64,000 nt of DNA from Hydrangea macrophylla. Its lineage: Eukaryota > Streptophyta > Magnoliopsida > Cornales > Hydrangeaceae. Within the stretch, counting starts at the first letter, position 1; each line of letters opens with the position of its first letter. This document shows, one piece after another, positions 1 through 11,767 of this stretch. The DNA lies in NCBI GenBank assembly GCA_033977485.1, contig CM066998.1, positions 29,947,501 through 30,011,500 on the forward strand, given 5' to 3'. Position numbers and translations under genes: made by a program. The notes under the pieces are model-generated. The model was given only the letters and a program-made list of their open reading frames with translations. It had not been told where the DNA came from and made no database searches.

Positions 1-524
1 CATCATCATAGGCTCCATCCTCATAGCCCCTAGCCATATTTTCTTCCCTAGCAGTTGGACGTAGAATATCCAACGGCATAAAACACTGTCAGCTACAAAA
101 GCTGAGTGAATGCAAGCACTAACAGAGTATCTATAAATATGCAGTATATAGGACGACATCATTAAAGAAACTCCTTTCATCATTCACTTCCATGAATGCA
201 CCAACTCAATATATAATAACGAACGTCATCCCAATCAATCCCAATCATAACTTGGATGCTTGGATCAACATTCTGCATATAGCTTTACCATTCCACATTT
301 CTTACCCCGTTTATCGACCAATCCCTGTCTACCCTGGCACGTAGCCCAATAGTTCTCAACTTATCCATCCTAACACGAAGCCTCGATTCTTCTACATGTA
401 AACCAGACATGTAGTCCCATACTACACAATTTATTAACTCGACACGAAGTCCTGTACCACACAATCTATTAACTTGACACGAAGTCCCAACTCTCTAGCT
501 AAACCACCTCAATGTAGTCTGGTC

Positions 525-720
525 AATACGCCACTGATACATTACAGCCAACATGCCCAACCAATACGCACGATACATTACGGCCAACCCGCCCAGCTAA
601 TACGCTCGATACATTACGGCTAACACACTTAGCTAATACGCTCGATACATTACGACCAACACACCCAATGTTCTCTAGCCACCCAACTTGGCCGACATGC
701 TCTAACACATACTGGCTAAC
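525..720. repeat. Tandem repeat of about 36 bp in element A LTR
   Basis: Imperfect units containing CGATACATTACGGCCAAC recur about five times. The same array sits at the matching place in the right LTR (about 44265-44450). A second looser repeat with ACACGAAGTCCC lies just before it (about 400-500). In the LTR sense it falls in the distal part, after the transcription start. Confidence 0.75.
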
Positions 721-1163
721 TCACCCCAATATATACTAGCCATTCTACCCCGCAAAACTTGACACAAAGTCCCATATCACACAATCTTCCCAATTTTGAC
801 ACGCAGTCCAACTCTATCAAACATAAGCCTAACACAGAGTCCCAACTTTCCCATATATATAACCATCGTAACTCATTAAAATTATGTACCCAATATAGTA
901 CGATCCTTGCGGTCGCATTCACATGCATCTTCATAAATAGTATCGACCTCTGTGGTCAAAAGACCAACTACTATGCTCTCAGCTTCTCAATTCGATTAAC
1001 AATATTATAACATCTTTATACAAATGTTTCCACTATTTAATGCATTAAGTCCATTATTCTCCTGTATATTATTCCAGTATAGCATTCCAATAATGCATGG
1101 TAATGAAACAGTTAAACAATTCATAATGTACAAGTAACCAAAACATATAACTTTTTATACTAT

Positions 1164-1985
1164 TCAATCAATTGAAGTTATTTCAACTAGGTAAAGTTAG
1201 GTTTGATCGATTGAATTCATTTTGATCGATTGAGAAAGCTATGGTTCGATCGATTAAAAATAGTTCGATCGATTGAAAGTTGTCTACGTTCAATCGATCA
1301 AAACCAGTTTGATTGATTGAGAATTGGTTTTCTTCGTAAACTGAATTAGACATCCCTAAACGAACATTTAGGATCCATTCTTTCTTATCGAAACACATAT
1401 ATAACAATGTATCTATGCTACTAAGTGAGTATAGGCACTCACCATAAAGGTTGGTGATGCCGGTGACGTTCGGGGTGGTTGGTGGTCTTCGAGGTGGTCT
1501 CTCTCCCTTCTTTCTCCTTCTCTTTCCTTCTCTATCTCTCTTTCCTCTGAATCTTCTCCTTCTGCCCTCTTCTTCTTCTTTCTCTAGCTCGATGGTATGT
1601 GAGGGACTGTTTATGTGTATGTCTATATATAACCAGGTATGTATATATATAAGTGTGTATGTATATAAACTATATATCTCTCTAACCCTCCCAAATGCTC
1701 AGCAAGCTTGGGGTGTGTATGTATAAGACATATATATTGAGGGAAAAAATGAATGAAAGCCGTTAGAAATAAACTTGACGTTCAAGTTTTATCATTTTTG
1801 AAGGATAGAAGTGTGTTCGATCGATTAAAAGTGAGTCCATGTACGGATTCATGTCTATAGCTTTTTAAGCAATCGAAGTGGGTTCAATCGATTGATAAAA
1901 CAAAAGTTCGATCACTCGAAGGAAGTTTGATCGCTTGAAAGGAAAAGTTTCTTAATCGCTAGAGAAAGGTTCAATCGATTAAAAA
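1164..1985 (-). promoter_or_regulatory. Element A left LTR promoter: TATA between two palindromic arrays
   Basis: On the minus strand the order is: an array of TTCGATCGATTGA-type sites (1985 down to 1808), a TATA-like run (about 1740-1640, best at 1728-1738), a GA-rich leader (CT-rich on the plus strand, about 1500-1600), then a second array of the same sites (about 1330 down to 1164). The arrangement matches the LTRs of D and I. The promoter role is inferred from the position in the LTR; the repeated sites are seen directly. Confidence 0.6.
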
Positions 1986-2075
1986 GGGTATTCAAGGAAA
2001 GATACAGACAAACATACTGAATCTTATTTATATCAAAAGTAAAATAAAAGTACAATGAAAATAGTGGGTATTACA

Positions 2076-2095
2076 TTATCCCCCTCTAAATAATG
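2076..2095 (-). other. Element A polypurine tract
   Basis: Next to the left LTR the minus strand reads TTTAGAGGGGGATAA, the expected purine-rich plus-strand primer position just upstream of a 3' LTR. Confidence 0.65.
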
Positions 2096-2099
2096 ATTT

Positions 2100-3290
2100 G
2101 ATCACTGAAATCTAAACTAAGTGTCGTTCAACAACTTTAGATACTTCTCTTGCATCTTTGACTCCAACTCCCAAGAATCTTCTCCTTTGTCATGAAACTT
2201 TCACTGGATCTTCACTAACGGAATTTCCTTACTCCTTAGCTTCTTAACTCCTCGATCCAAAATTTGTACAGGTCCTTCATAGAATGAGACATTGTCGTTG
2301 ACCTTGATGTCTTCGAAGTTGTCTCATGACTTGGATTGTAAGCACACTTCCTCAACATGCTAACGTGAAAGACGTGAGTTTGTAGGCAACCTTTTCTACA
2401 TGCTTGAGGATTCAAATGGTCCAATGAAATGCGGTGCTAGGTTTCTTCTATTCTGTCCAAATCAAAGAATTCCTCGCACCGGAGATACTTTGAGTACCCT
2501 ATGTTCTCCAACCTTGAACTCTAATCTTCTGCGATATTTATCTGCATTACTCTTGTGCCTACTCTACATTATTTGCATCCTTTCTTTCACAATCATATCT
2601 TCTCATTAGTTTCCTGAACTAATTCAGGTTCGAGTAGTTGATTATCTCCATTTTCTGCCCAACACAAAGGTAATCAGTACGGTCCTCCATATATCACCTC
2701 AAAGGGTGCCATTCCTATACTCGAATGATGACTATTGTTGTACGCAAATTCTATTAGCGGTAGATAGGTCTCCCATGAGCCATCAAAGTTAATAAGACAC
2801 GCTCGCAGCATGTCCTCCATTCTTAGTTAACTCATTCGGTTTACCCATCAGTCAACGGGTGAAAGGCTGTGCTCAAGTTTAATGAAGTTCCCAAAGCTGA
2901 CTGTAGACTCTTCCAAAACTCTACAGTGAATCTCAAACCACAGTCGGATGCAATAGAGACTGGTATACCATGCAATCATATGACTTATTTTATATACATA
3001 CAGCTCAAATGCTCGATCGGGTATGACATACTGTACGCAATAAAATGTGCTGATTTGGTAAGTCAGCCCATAACTACCTGAATAGCATCGCGGTACTTTT
3101 GTTGAGATCTCGGGAAACCTACAGCGAAATCCATAGTTATGTGCTCCTACTTTCATCCAGGAATTGGTAACGGTTGTAGCAGTGTTGGAGGCTTTTAATG
3201 TTCTGCCTTCACTTGGTTACACGTAAGACATTGAGATACGAGTTCAGCAACTTCTCGTTTCATTCCTTCCCATTAGAATTTTCTATTCAA
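2100..3290 (-). pseudogene. Element A integrase with chromodomain-like tail (broken)
   Basis: Read on the minus strand in shifting frames, this shows the end of a zinc-binding module (CLTCNQVKAEH near 3205-3235), then the integrase core: LLQPLPIPGWK, ITMDFAVGFPRSQ, LTKSAHFIAY, a GIPVSIASD-like stretch, GLRFTVEFWKS, and further on NNSHHSSIGMAPFEV (about 2690-2760). The C-terminal part has FHVSMLRK (about 2340-2370) and ends with VQILDRGVKKLRSKEIPLVK and WELESKMQEKYLKLL, which resembles the chromodomain-type tail of Tekay/Del elements. Several stops and frameshifts are present, so no integrase could be made. It would have inserted the reverse-transcribed DNA into the host genome. It lies between RNase H and the 3' LTR, the normal Ty3/gypsy order. 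Confidence 0.8.
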
Positions 3291-4031
3291 ATCTTTGTAC
3301 ATCTTTGCACCTCCTGGTTGGATAGTTATACGTGACTTTTGAGCTTCATCTAATATTTCCTTTCTAAAGTTATCCTCATCTGGCCCATAAAGTCTGCCTC
3401 TACATTTGAGTGCTCTGTCTGTACCAATACTCCAATTCTTGGGTTCTTTTACCTCGTTGCTTGCGAACCACTCTTGAAGTCCTTTATTCTTTTTTTTGTG
3501 CTTCCAAAATATGAGGGTTGGTTGCACTACAAGGCATCCAAAGTGTCATCCTTTACTTGGGGTCTAAGTCCTAGATACCGAATTCAACCAAAGTTTTCAA
3601 CGCTTGTCACTCTTTGATATAAGAGAAGCTACTACTATCCTCTGGGGTTTTTGACTTAGCATATTGGCCACTACGTTCACCTTTCTAGGGTGATATTGTA
3701 ACGTGAAATCATAGTCCTTTAACAATTCCATCCAACATCATTGCCTCATGTTCAACTTCCTTTGAGAGAATAAGTATCTCAGACTCTTATTATCTGTGAA
3801 TAGATCAAACTTCTCACCATAGAGGTAATGCCTTCAAATAATGAATGCAGATTGCGGCTAGCTCGAGGCTATTTGTAGTGTAATTCAACTCATATGGTTT
3901 TAACTATCATGATCCATATGCAATTACATTCCCATCTTGCATCAGAACACATCTGAGTCCTTGGTATGATGCGTCGCTATAAATGGTGAATTGCTCAACG
4001 CTATTGGGTATCGCAAGAATTAGTGTTGTGT
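3291..4031 (-). pseudogene. Element A RNase H and connection domain (broken)
   Basis: On the minus strand, downstream of the RT, the frame gives VEQFTIYSDASYQGLRCVLM, then NVIAY, QLKPYELNYTT and LELAAI, the first half of a Ty3/gypsy RNase H. The rest (about 3590-3850) is recognisable only in pieces with stops and frame changes. The frame from 3527 to 3273 belongs to the stretch leading into the integrase zinc module. The function would have been removal of RNA from the RNA-DNA hybrid. Confidence 0.7.
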
Positions 4032-4442
4032 TCAATTTTCTTTCAATTCCTGGAATGCGCATTCATGCTTGTTACCCCATTCAAACTTCAAATCCTTGTT
4101 CGTTAGTCTGGTAAGAGGAGCTGCAATCTTGGAGAATCCTTCTACGAATCTCCGATAGCATCCAGCTAGACCAAGAAAACTCCTGACTTCCATTGTGGTG
4201 GTTGGTATATTCCAATCTAGAACTCCGTCTGTCTTTGACGAGTCTAAGGCTATTCCCTCTCGCAAAACAACATATCCTAGAAACTTGACTTCCTTTAGCC
4301 AAAATTCATAATTGCTAAACTTGGCATATAGTTGGTTATCTTGAATGGTTTGTAGTGCGATCCTTACATGTCCCTCATGTTCACCCTTGGTCCTTGAGTA
4401 GATTAGAATATCATCTATGAACACAATAATGAACTGGTCCAA
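4032..4442 (-). pseudogene. Element A reverse transcriptase, C-terminal half
   Basis: An open stretch of 136 codons starts MDQFIIVFIDDILIYS and keeps the FIDD catalytic box (about 4410-4421), then FLGYVV, a thumb-like region and FLGLAGCYRRFVEGFSKIAAPLT, all typical of Ty3/gypsy RT. It begins exactly where element B is inserted. The missing N-terminal half is at 41037-41530, 36.6 kb away. The apparent start Met is an internal residue, not a true start. It is the best preserved coding piece of A. Confidence 0.9.
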
Positions 4443-4447
4443 GTAGG

Positions 4448-4918
4448 TGTAGACACCCCGATTTTGGCCAAATCCTCGAATTTAGGGGACTGTTAACTCA
4501 GAGTTCGATGATGACAATGTTCGACTAACTTAGGGTTTCCAAGGTGGTTCAAGCACTTTGAAAGGCTCTTCAATTCCAAAAACAAATTATTAAAAAGAAA
4601 AAGAAAGAGAAGAAAAGGGAAGAGTAACAGAAAAAGGCACACAGTGAAGTTGTTTGCGGCAGTCACGTGGTGCCGCAACGACAGTCACTAACTGCCACGT
4701 CGGCAGTCACTGACAGCCACGATGTCAATTACTGAGTGTCGCAGATCTACGTTTCACACGGCGCACGATTCCATGGATAGCACCAAACGACGCAATGATA
4801 GAAGTAGTTGTGAAAGCTAGAAAAAGAAAAGAAAAGGATAAAAAATAGAAAAAGAAATTAAAAACAAGGCAAAAGAAGATGCACAAAATGAAGGCAGTCC
4901 GCGACTTGTCTGCGGCGT
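4448..4918 (+). mobile_element. Element B 5' LTR, first part
   Basis: Aligns with the start of the 3' LTR (37939-38400). It contains GC-rich palindromic units of the GGCAGT/ACTGCC type (about 4650-4745). It is interrupted at 4918/4919 by element C and resumes at 20092. Confidence 0.85.
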
Positions 4919-5774
4919 TGTAGACACCCCATTTTGTTGGCTAACAGATTTAGGAGGCCACAAGCATGTCAAACCTCGATGATTAGAAAGATCAAATTTT
5001 TAGAGATTGTCTCTAACTCTCAAGAAGTCAAAGAATTGGCAGAAATTGCCAAAGTACCCCTAAAAGCCCAAAACTATTCAGATTGGCACAAAATCTCAGA
5101 AATCATTCGATGTCGTTAAAAATAAAAAGAACAGTAATTTAAAAGAGAAATATTTGAAAGTTGTCATCTCCCAAAGACTCCCCGAAAGTCCCAGAAGTTC
5201 CCGGAAAGTCCCTGTTGACCGATTTGACCAAGGATTGACCAAAATCATCCGAATTCGTCCAAAAGTTTCGAGATCATTCTATATCAAGTGAAAAGTTTAA
5301 AATTATGTTTTCAAAGAAAATCAAACGAAAGTGTCAGTGTTCGGAGGCTCCCAGAACTTCCCGGAATTTCCTAGAAGTGCACTGTTTGACTGATTTGACT
5401 GCAAGTTTGACCAAAAGTCAAAATTGCCTTTTCAAAATTAAAATATTTTTATCAAATCCTAGAGGTCAATAGATTTTTAACGGTATATCGCACATAATTT
5501 CGCGACTTAAATTGCATTTGTTATGAATTTTCGAAGGTGAAAAAGGTGATTAAATCGGGTTTAGCGCGAATACCGCAAAACGTTTCAAAGTGACCCAACT
5601 CCAAATTATTTTTTTATGGAAAGTAGGCCTCAATACCTTTCCAACGGTATATCACAATCTCAATTTGCATTTCGTATGAATTGTTTGTGAATTTCGGACG
5701 AAATAGGGCTATTTCGCGAATTCCAGGAGTTCTGGGGCCCAAAATGCAAATTCTGGTGAACGGGAGGGTTGACT

Positions 5775-5992
5775 GCCGCGGCGGCACTGGCCCACTACCA
5801 CGGCGGCAGTGGAAAAGTGCCGCGGTGGCACTCTGAGTGATTTTTCATTTTTTTTTGTTATTTTTAGTTAATTTTTGGGTTTTAATTCAAATTTCCAACA
5901 AATAAAACGACATAGTTTTTATTATTCCGGGATTTTGGGAAAATTAGAGATTTTTAAAACCCAAATTATCTCCCCAACTTGGCCTATAAATG
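5775..5992 (+). promoter_or_regulatory. Element C 5' LTR core promoter with GC-rich palindromes
   Basis: Units such as TGCCGCGGCGGCA repeat two to three times about 150-200 bp upstream of the TATA box at 5983-5992. The same spacing is seen in H (52482-52545, TATA 52692) and J (60466-60532, TATA about 60320 on the minus strand). The promoter role is inferred. Confidence 0.55.
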
Positions 5993-6452
5993 AGACCCAT
6001 TTGCTTCCATTTGGGGAGGAGCTTGGAAGCCATTAGAGAGAGATATAGAGAGTTAGGAAGAAATAGAGAGAGAAATAAAGATTTTCTTCTTCAAATCCAA
6101 GCCAAATGTGAGTTTTTATTTAATTTTCTCAAAACTAAACTAGTATTTAAAAGATTTCAATTCATTTTCTTCATCTTCTTTGAGTTTCCAATGAATTAGA
6201 GAGCAATCTGCACCCACATACACACATATATGAAAGGTTGAATGCTTGTGGTTCCACCATTGAATATCATCTATTGATTGTTTATTTTCTTGCTTATATA
6301 CAATGTTCATCTCCTCTTTCCTCATTTCTTTTTGATTTTCTTTGTTTTACTTATAGTTCATCATCATCTAAATGATGATATGAAGTTTGAGGTGAGTGAA
6401 TCCTTATGGATAGTAGCTCTTGACCTCAAAAACATGTTTAATAAATGATGAT

Positions 6453-6490
6453 TATAACTTCAATACCTCCAAGGTATCCTTGAAGTTATA
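6453..6490 (+). other. Stem-loop in transcribed part of element C 5' LTR
   Basis: TATAACTTCAA pairs perfectly with TTGAAGTTATA across about 16 nt, and TACC/GGTA can extend the stem. It is repeated in the 3' LTR (18352-18389) and is present in altered form in J (63809-63856). Confidence 0.6.
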
Positions 6491-7766
6491 TTCAAAATAA
6501 AAATGAATCTCTCCAATAATATTGGGGGTTCTTGATGATGAGTTTGATGTTGATATTCCAACAGTTCATAATCTCTATTTGATATTGAAAATATACTTTC
6601 AAAACCTCTATTTCAAAACCCCTCTTTAACCCCCTCATTTTGATCTCAAGAAAGAAAAACTCTAGTTTTTCCCAAAATCTTCAAAATAGTGAGTCAAAAA
6701 AGTGAGTAATCCGAGTTGAAAGATTTCTCAAGAACTCAATACTCAATGTATGGATGCAAGACCACTTGGAAAGTCTTCCTAACTCATTAGAGAATACCCA
6801 TGATTTTTGGTTTGACTTGGAAATACTTGGAAGGGTTCCATTTTGGCCAAAACATTCACTCCAGATATTTTGCCTTTACTGTCACAGCAGCTAGGTTGAC
6901 TTTCAACTTGTTTTACAGAAAACGTTTCCAAAACGAGTGGTCCCAACTTATTTTTTCCTTGAACTTCAATGTCTTAGGGAACTGTTTGTATAATATGGGC
7001 CTCTAGATCTTCTGGTTTCATTTTTTAAGAGTTTCAAAAATTTCAGTTGACAGTACGGACTCTGTTTCTGAGTAGTCTCTATTGTTTACATGATTTCTCA
7101 AAATCTGTGATAGTTATTAAAGATTGGATTTTCGGATTGTGTTCTAGACACAATAAGGAAGATCTCTATAAAAAAATCATGCATTGAAAACATTCCTAGC
7201 CCTTCTTTTCAATTTCCAAAAAATCATGTTACTTTTCTATCCACAATTCACAGCAAACATTCTTTTACTTCCATCCTTTGATTGGATGCTTATATGTACT
7301 TCAAATTTTTTCATGTCTTAGGAAGTTGTCCATACCATATTTGTACATATTCTATGATGATTTTCCTTAATGCATTCATGCATATTTTAGACTTCTAAGT
7401 CACTTTAGAAAGTCTATGAACACAAAACACACTACAACCTTGGCACATTCTAGATACATACATTGCATCCATGCAAAGATTTGGGGCTTTTGTGACTCCT
7501 AATCTTAGAAGGATTATATGGAATGATCATGATCACACGTGCATGCTTCCCTTCAATCTAATCCTCCTTTCTCATCCGTCCCGGGGATTGAGAGATCTTC
7601 TTTTTTCAAAGATTAACATGCATCATTTTAGCTTGCTTAGCATCCTTGTTTTATTTGATTATTTGTTTCAAGAACAATTTATGTCCCCTTTAGATTAGGA
7701 AAACTTTATTACTTGATATATGATTAGACGATTTTTCCTAGGTTTATTTGTGTGATTTTTCCTAGA

Positions 7767-8205
7767 GTTGAGAAGCATTGTTGGAGCATCGAGGAACATC
7801 AGGAGAGTTGAGAAGCATTGTTGGAACATCAGGAGAGTTGAGAAGCATTGTTGAAAAATTGAGGAGCATCAGATGTATTGAGGAGCGTCGTTGAAGGAGC
7901 ATCAAATGTGTTGAGGAGCATCAGAAGAATTGAAAAGCATCATTGAAAAATAGAGGAGCATAATTAAAGATTTGAGGAGCATCGTTAAGGTTTGAAGAAC
8001 ACCGTTGAGAATCAAGAAGCATTGAGAAGCACCATTAAAGATTTGAGGAACAACATAAGCGCCGTTGAGAATTGAGGATCATCATTTTTTTAGAAGCACT
8101 GGTGAGAATCTGAAAGTCACCGAGTCTATAGTATCACTATTAAAGGGAGCATGAGTCAAGTCTAGAGGGTCACTTCACCTGACACATCAAATTGGGCATA
8201 ACATG
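7767..8205. repeat. Element C interior: imperfect repeats of about 30 bp
   Basis: Variations of TTGAGAAGCATTGTTGGA and GAGGAGCATC recur to about 8150. No open frame or domain is seen. The position corresponds to the repeat-rich 3' untranslated part seen in B and H. Element D is inserted at its right edge. Confidence 0.7.
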
Positions 8206-10574
8206 TGTCACGCCCCGGAGCAGCATAAATAGAAAAAAATAAATTTCCTTTATGGGTCCATAGGGAATGACGGGTGAATAACCGCATTGTCATCTACTCA
8301 AACCAATAAACACCACGATAGGGAGGATGCTATTCATAGAACGTATCTTATTAACATTAATCAGAGGCTACAACGGAAACTATAAAAGTTATGGAAGCAA
8401 CAGATGCCCAAGTACCAATTATAAAAGTCTACTAAATCTATTACAACAGCTGGCTTATAGTCTCAGGCCTATAACAATAACAACAACAGATATAAACTAA
8501 CTATTACAAGCAGCACGTCTTCTTCTCTAAGCCTTCAGCTCCAAGACCGGCAGAACATCAGTCTCTCGTCCTCAAGTCCTGCGAAGCTCTAGACATTGGA
8601 ATGTCCAGGGCACAAACGCCATCAACTTTGGATACAAAGCTGAGTGAGTACACTAAACAACACTCCTCACCGTTATTGTTCAGCATCTTAAAATGCGGTT
8701 AATCTCTTAACAATGGCGTCTCTCACGGACATAGCAAAGGTGCCATTAAACTGTATATGAATTCAACGATAACAGAAATCATATTGAATGAAAACAATAA
8801 TAACGATCATGGAATAAATATCTCATCACGTATTCACCAAATCCATGCATGTAACCCATGCAACCACCCATGCATATACCTTTACGTCGGGACGCTGAAT
8901 CCACGACTGAACATTAATCTCATCATATACGTACTCACATTCATATCTCTATCCATCTCTGTATCCATACATCAATACCATATTACAAATCTGTGTTCAT
9001 TCGTCGATACCATAATGTCAATCAGAATCACCCGACTAGGCAGTAGGTCCTCCAATCCCTTGATAGGGTTACCGGTCGTCTACACGGTACCACCTATCTG
9101 TAAACGATGGAAGCGGCACAACGGACGTCTTCTACGCTGTGTATATTCTCACTGGTCGACTACACGGTGAAAATACATTAGGGCACTAGTCGGACGTAAT
9201 CGTCAACGGTACACTGGACGTCTTCAACAGTGCATACGCATTATTGGACGTCTTCAACAGCAAGAGGCGTACTAGGAACTCTAACCGTCCCACGTCCACC
9301 CGACTCGTCAGCCGTTGACCCCATGGATCCAAAGTACAATATCTCATTATCCCACATTGAAGCACATATCCTATTTCTCATCATATTCTCTTACCTCTTC
9401 ACATCACTATCCCATGCATGCTGACACATGTTGTAAAATGCTCATATACTAAGTACAGGAATGCCACATGCTCTGTATTCATCATATCTACTCATTTACG
9501 ATTATTAACATGCTGTCGTGTTCCATTCTACTATTCAGTTCAGCAATATTATCATGTAACAGTTAAACAGTTCATCTCACGATAGTGTTGCACTATCTCT
9601 TAAATTAACAATATCGCATCACGAAAGCATGGATCAACATTTAATCAACTAAACAGTTCATATTATAATCAACAGGAATTAATCATGTTCTGAAAACTTC
9701 GATCGATTGAGGTCCTCTCGATCGATTGAAGTCAACTAAGTTCGATCGATCAAAGTCCATTCGATCGATTGAAGAAACGGAGAGTTCGATCGATCGAAAG
9801 CCATTCGATCGCTCGAACATCATCTTCTACCCAGAAACTGGGCAGAGACGAACAAAGGTTTCGGGGTCACAATATATACATTCTAAACTGCATATAATCA
9901 TCCTACAATCCTTCTTCGAGTGAGTTAATGAAACTCACCTCAATCCGGTGGTCCGGTGGTGGCGTTCCGAGCTTCGCGGCGGCGGTTATGGTGACGGCGA
10001 GCTTTCTCTCTATCCTCTCCTTCTCTGTCTCTCACCTTGTCTCTGTCTTCTCTATCTCTCTCCTTGTCTCTGTCTTCTCTTCCCTTCTTCTTCTTCTTGT
10101 TCTCCTTCTTCTCTCTAAGTATATATATATAACACACATACACACACGGTTATATATATATGTATAGAACACACATACACACACAAGCTCTCTCTCTCAA
10201 ACTCTAAACTGCCAAAACACCCACACACACCAAACACACGTATATATATAGGGAAAACAAGAAGAGCAGGTGGCAGAAAACGTATACTGAAATACAACGT
10301 TCGATCGATCGAAGTTAGTTCGATCGATTGAGAACAGGTCGGTTAAGGTTCGATCGATTGAAAGGAGTTCAATCGCTCGGGAAAGGGTCCACATCACAGA
10401 ATCAGGTCGGCAGAGCTTCGATCGCTTGAAGTAGGTTCGATTGATCGAGAATAACAGAAGTTCAATCACTCGAGAAGAGTTCGATCGATCGAGAAAGGTT
10501 CTTCACCAAAGGTTCACACAAGCATACATGGTCTTATTTATATAACCATGCATCCGAAAATACAGGGTATTACA
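8206..10574 (-). mobile_element. Element D 3' LTR (left)
   Basis: Starts TGTCACGCCCCGGAGCAG and ends GGGTATTACA on the plus strand. Nearly identical to 13731-16098. Contains a run of imperfect units with GGACGTCTTCAACAG (about 9060-9270), two palindromic arrays and a CT-rich tract. The similar open frames at matching places in the two LTRs reflect LTR identity, not genes. Confidence 0.93.
9694..10500 (-). promoter_or_regulatory. Element D left LTR promoter: TATA between two CGATCG arrays
   Basis: On the minus strand: an array of TTCGATCGATCGAA-like sites (about 10497 to 10302), a TATA run (about 10250-10240), a GA-rich leader (10110-10010), then a second array (about 9822-9694). Spacing from TATA to the second array is about 420 bp. 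The promoter role is inferred. Confidence 0.6.
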
Positions 10575-10620
10575 TTATCCACCACTCATCAAAAGATTTC
10601 GTCCTCGAAATCTGAAGCAG
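10575..10620 (-). other. Element D polypurine tract and conserved 3' end of interior
   Basis: On the minus strand the interior ends TTTCGAGGACGAAATC followed by GATGAGTGGTGGATAA and then the LTR. The first box is the usual end of pol in plant Ty3/gypsy elements. The second is purine-rich and adjacent to the 3' LTR. Confidence 0.65.
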
Positions 10621-11767
10621 CGATTCCTATAACTAAAAAGAAATCCATCTCAGAAGATAGAATCTAAAAATGCTCAAGTTCTCATTTTACGTAAACGATT
10701 ACCTCAGCGGCCAACGGGTGCAAGTTCTAGACACGCGATACGAAAATATCAACGATCTACGAGTACTAGGGTGACAACTACCAATCCTCGGGTTTAGATA
10801 TATAAAATTCGTAAGTCGAACTTCGGAAAAAGGTTCTAGGTAGCACAATCTAATCATCTCACAACATCTGAAACGGCTAGTCTCTAAACACATGAGGTTC
10901 CTCCCTCAGGTCAAACTTTACGGTGTAAGGGTTCTACTGATCAAATGTTCTAATCTCATCTAAGTTGTAGCGAAGCGTTGCCGTCTACTCCTGTCTCCAA
11001 AGGTACTTCGAACTTTGCTAACGATGTCTCTACTGTATCAACAGTTGGCTGTCTCCCATCTCTGGGCTCCTGGTTATGTTTGTCAGCGTCCTTAGTCGGT
11101 CTCTTGTTGTACACAACGTTCTGTGACATATTTGTTAACTCCAGTGTTGTCACCGTCATTCTTTAGTATGTTGGCTTGAGAGTATCGTGACTCTGGCATC
11201 GTAGTAAATGATTTAAACTTCCTCATGTGTCTCGAATTTCTCACATACTATTGATATAATCATCTCTTTGAGGTCATTCAATCCATTGAACACTCGTTCT
11301 GCTTCCATGTACTAATCCAATAGGTTAGATAGGACTATATACTAATTTTCATGAGTCGTTCTATTATATAATCTCGACTGGGTGAAAGCAACAGACGATT
11401 GGTGTCAAAAACATTCTTCTGCGATACTCTTTTGAAGTTCTGGTGCTGTCTCTGCATTACTCGTATCTCTTCTCGTATACTCGCAATCTTCTAGTTCGTC
11501 CTCTCTTGTCAAAGCTACATCTAAAGCAATTTTAGATTCCTCATCTCTAGTCTCTGTCCAACATACCAATGGTTGGCGTAGTCTTTCGATAGGGAGGCAA
11601 TTGACGTCATATAAGGATGCATTTGAAGTCTTATAGGGATGTAAAAGAAGTCATATGGGATGCAATTGATGTTATATCTATACTTGGATAACTACTGTTG
11701 ATCAGTGTCAAACGAATTATTCCAGTAACTACAATTTACGGTGTAGGCTAATCCTCTTACAATCAAA
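10621..11767 (-). other. Element D non-coding interior between gag and 3' LTR
   Basis: About 1.1 kb where pol would be expected. No RT, RNase H or integrase motif could be read on either strand. Short repeats with GGATGCAATTGA and CATATAAGGATGCA occur at about 11590-11680. It may be a remnant of deleted pol or unrelated filler. Confidence 0.5.

Larger units (their letters stand above)
1..2075 (-). mobile_element. Element A 3' LTR (left copy, cut by window start)
   Basis: This stretch aligns with 43728-45772 at the other end of element A, including tandem repeats, palindromic arrays and the terminal TTACA. Roughly the first 325 bp of the LTR (plus-strand orientation) lie before the window. 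Read on the minus strand it would start with TGTAATACCC at 2075. No coding capacity is expected; short open frames here are by-products. Base changes relative to the right copy are frequent, so the element is old compared with D. Confidence 0.85.
4919..7766 (+). mobile_element. Element C 5' LTR, 3'-truncated
   Basis: Matches 16679-19660. It has GC-rich palindromes at about 5775-5835, a TATA box (CCTATAAATG, 5983-5992), an AG-rich leader (about 6020-6090), and a stem-loop at 6453-6490. The match to the other LTR ends at about 7762, where GATTTTTCCTAG occurs twice (7729-7740 and 7755-7766), a possible deletion scar. Short open frames here are not genes. Confidence 0.85.

Noticed and set aside
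8757..9170. 137-codon frame repeated at 14282-14635
   Set aside because: Both copies sit at the same place in the two LTRs of D; the duplication reflects LTR identity, the frame is shortened in one copy, and it lies antisense to the element.
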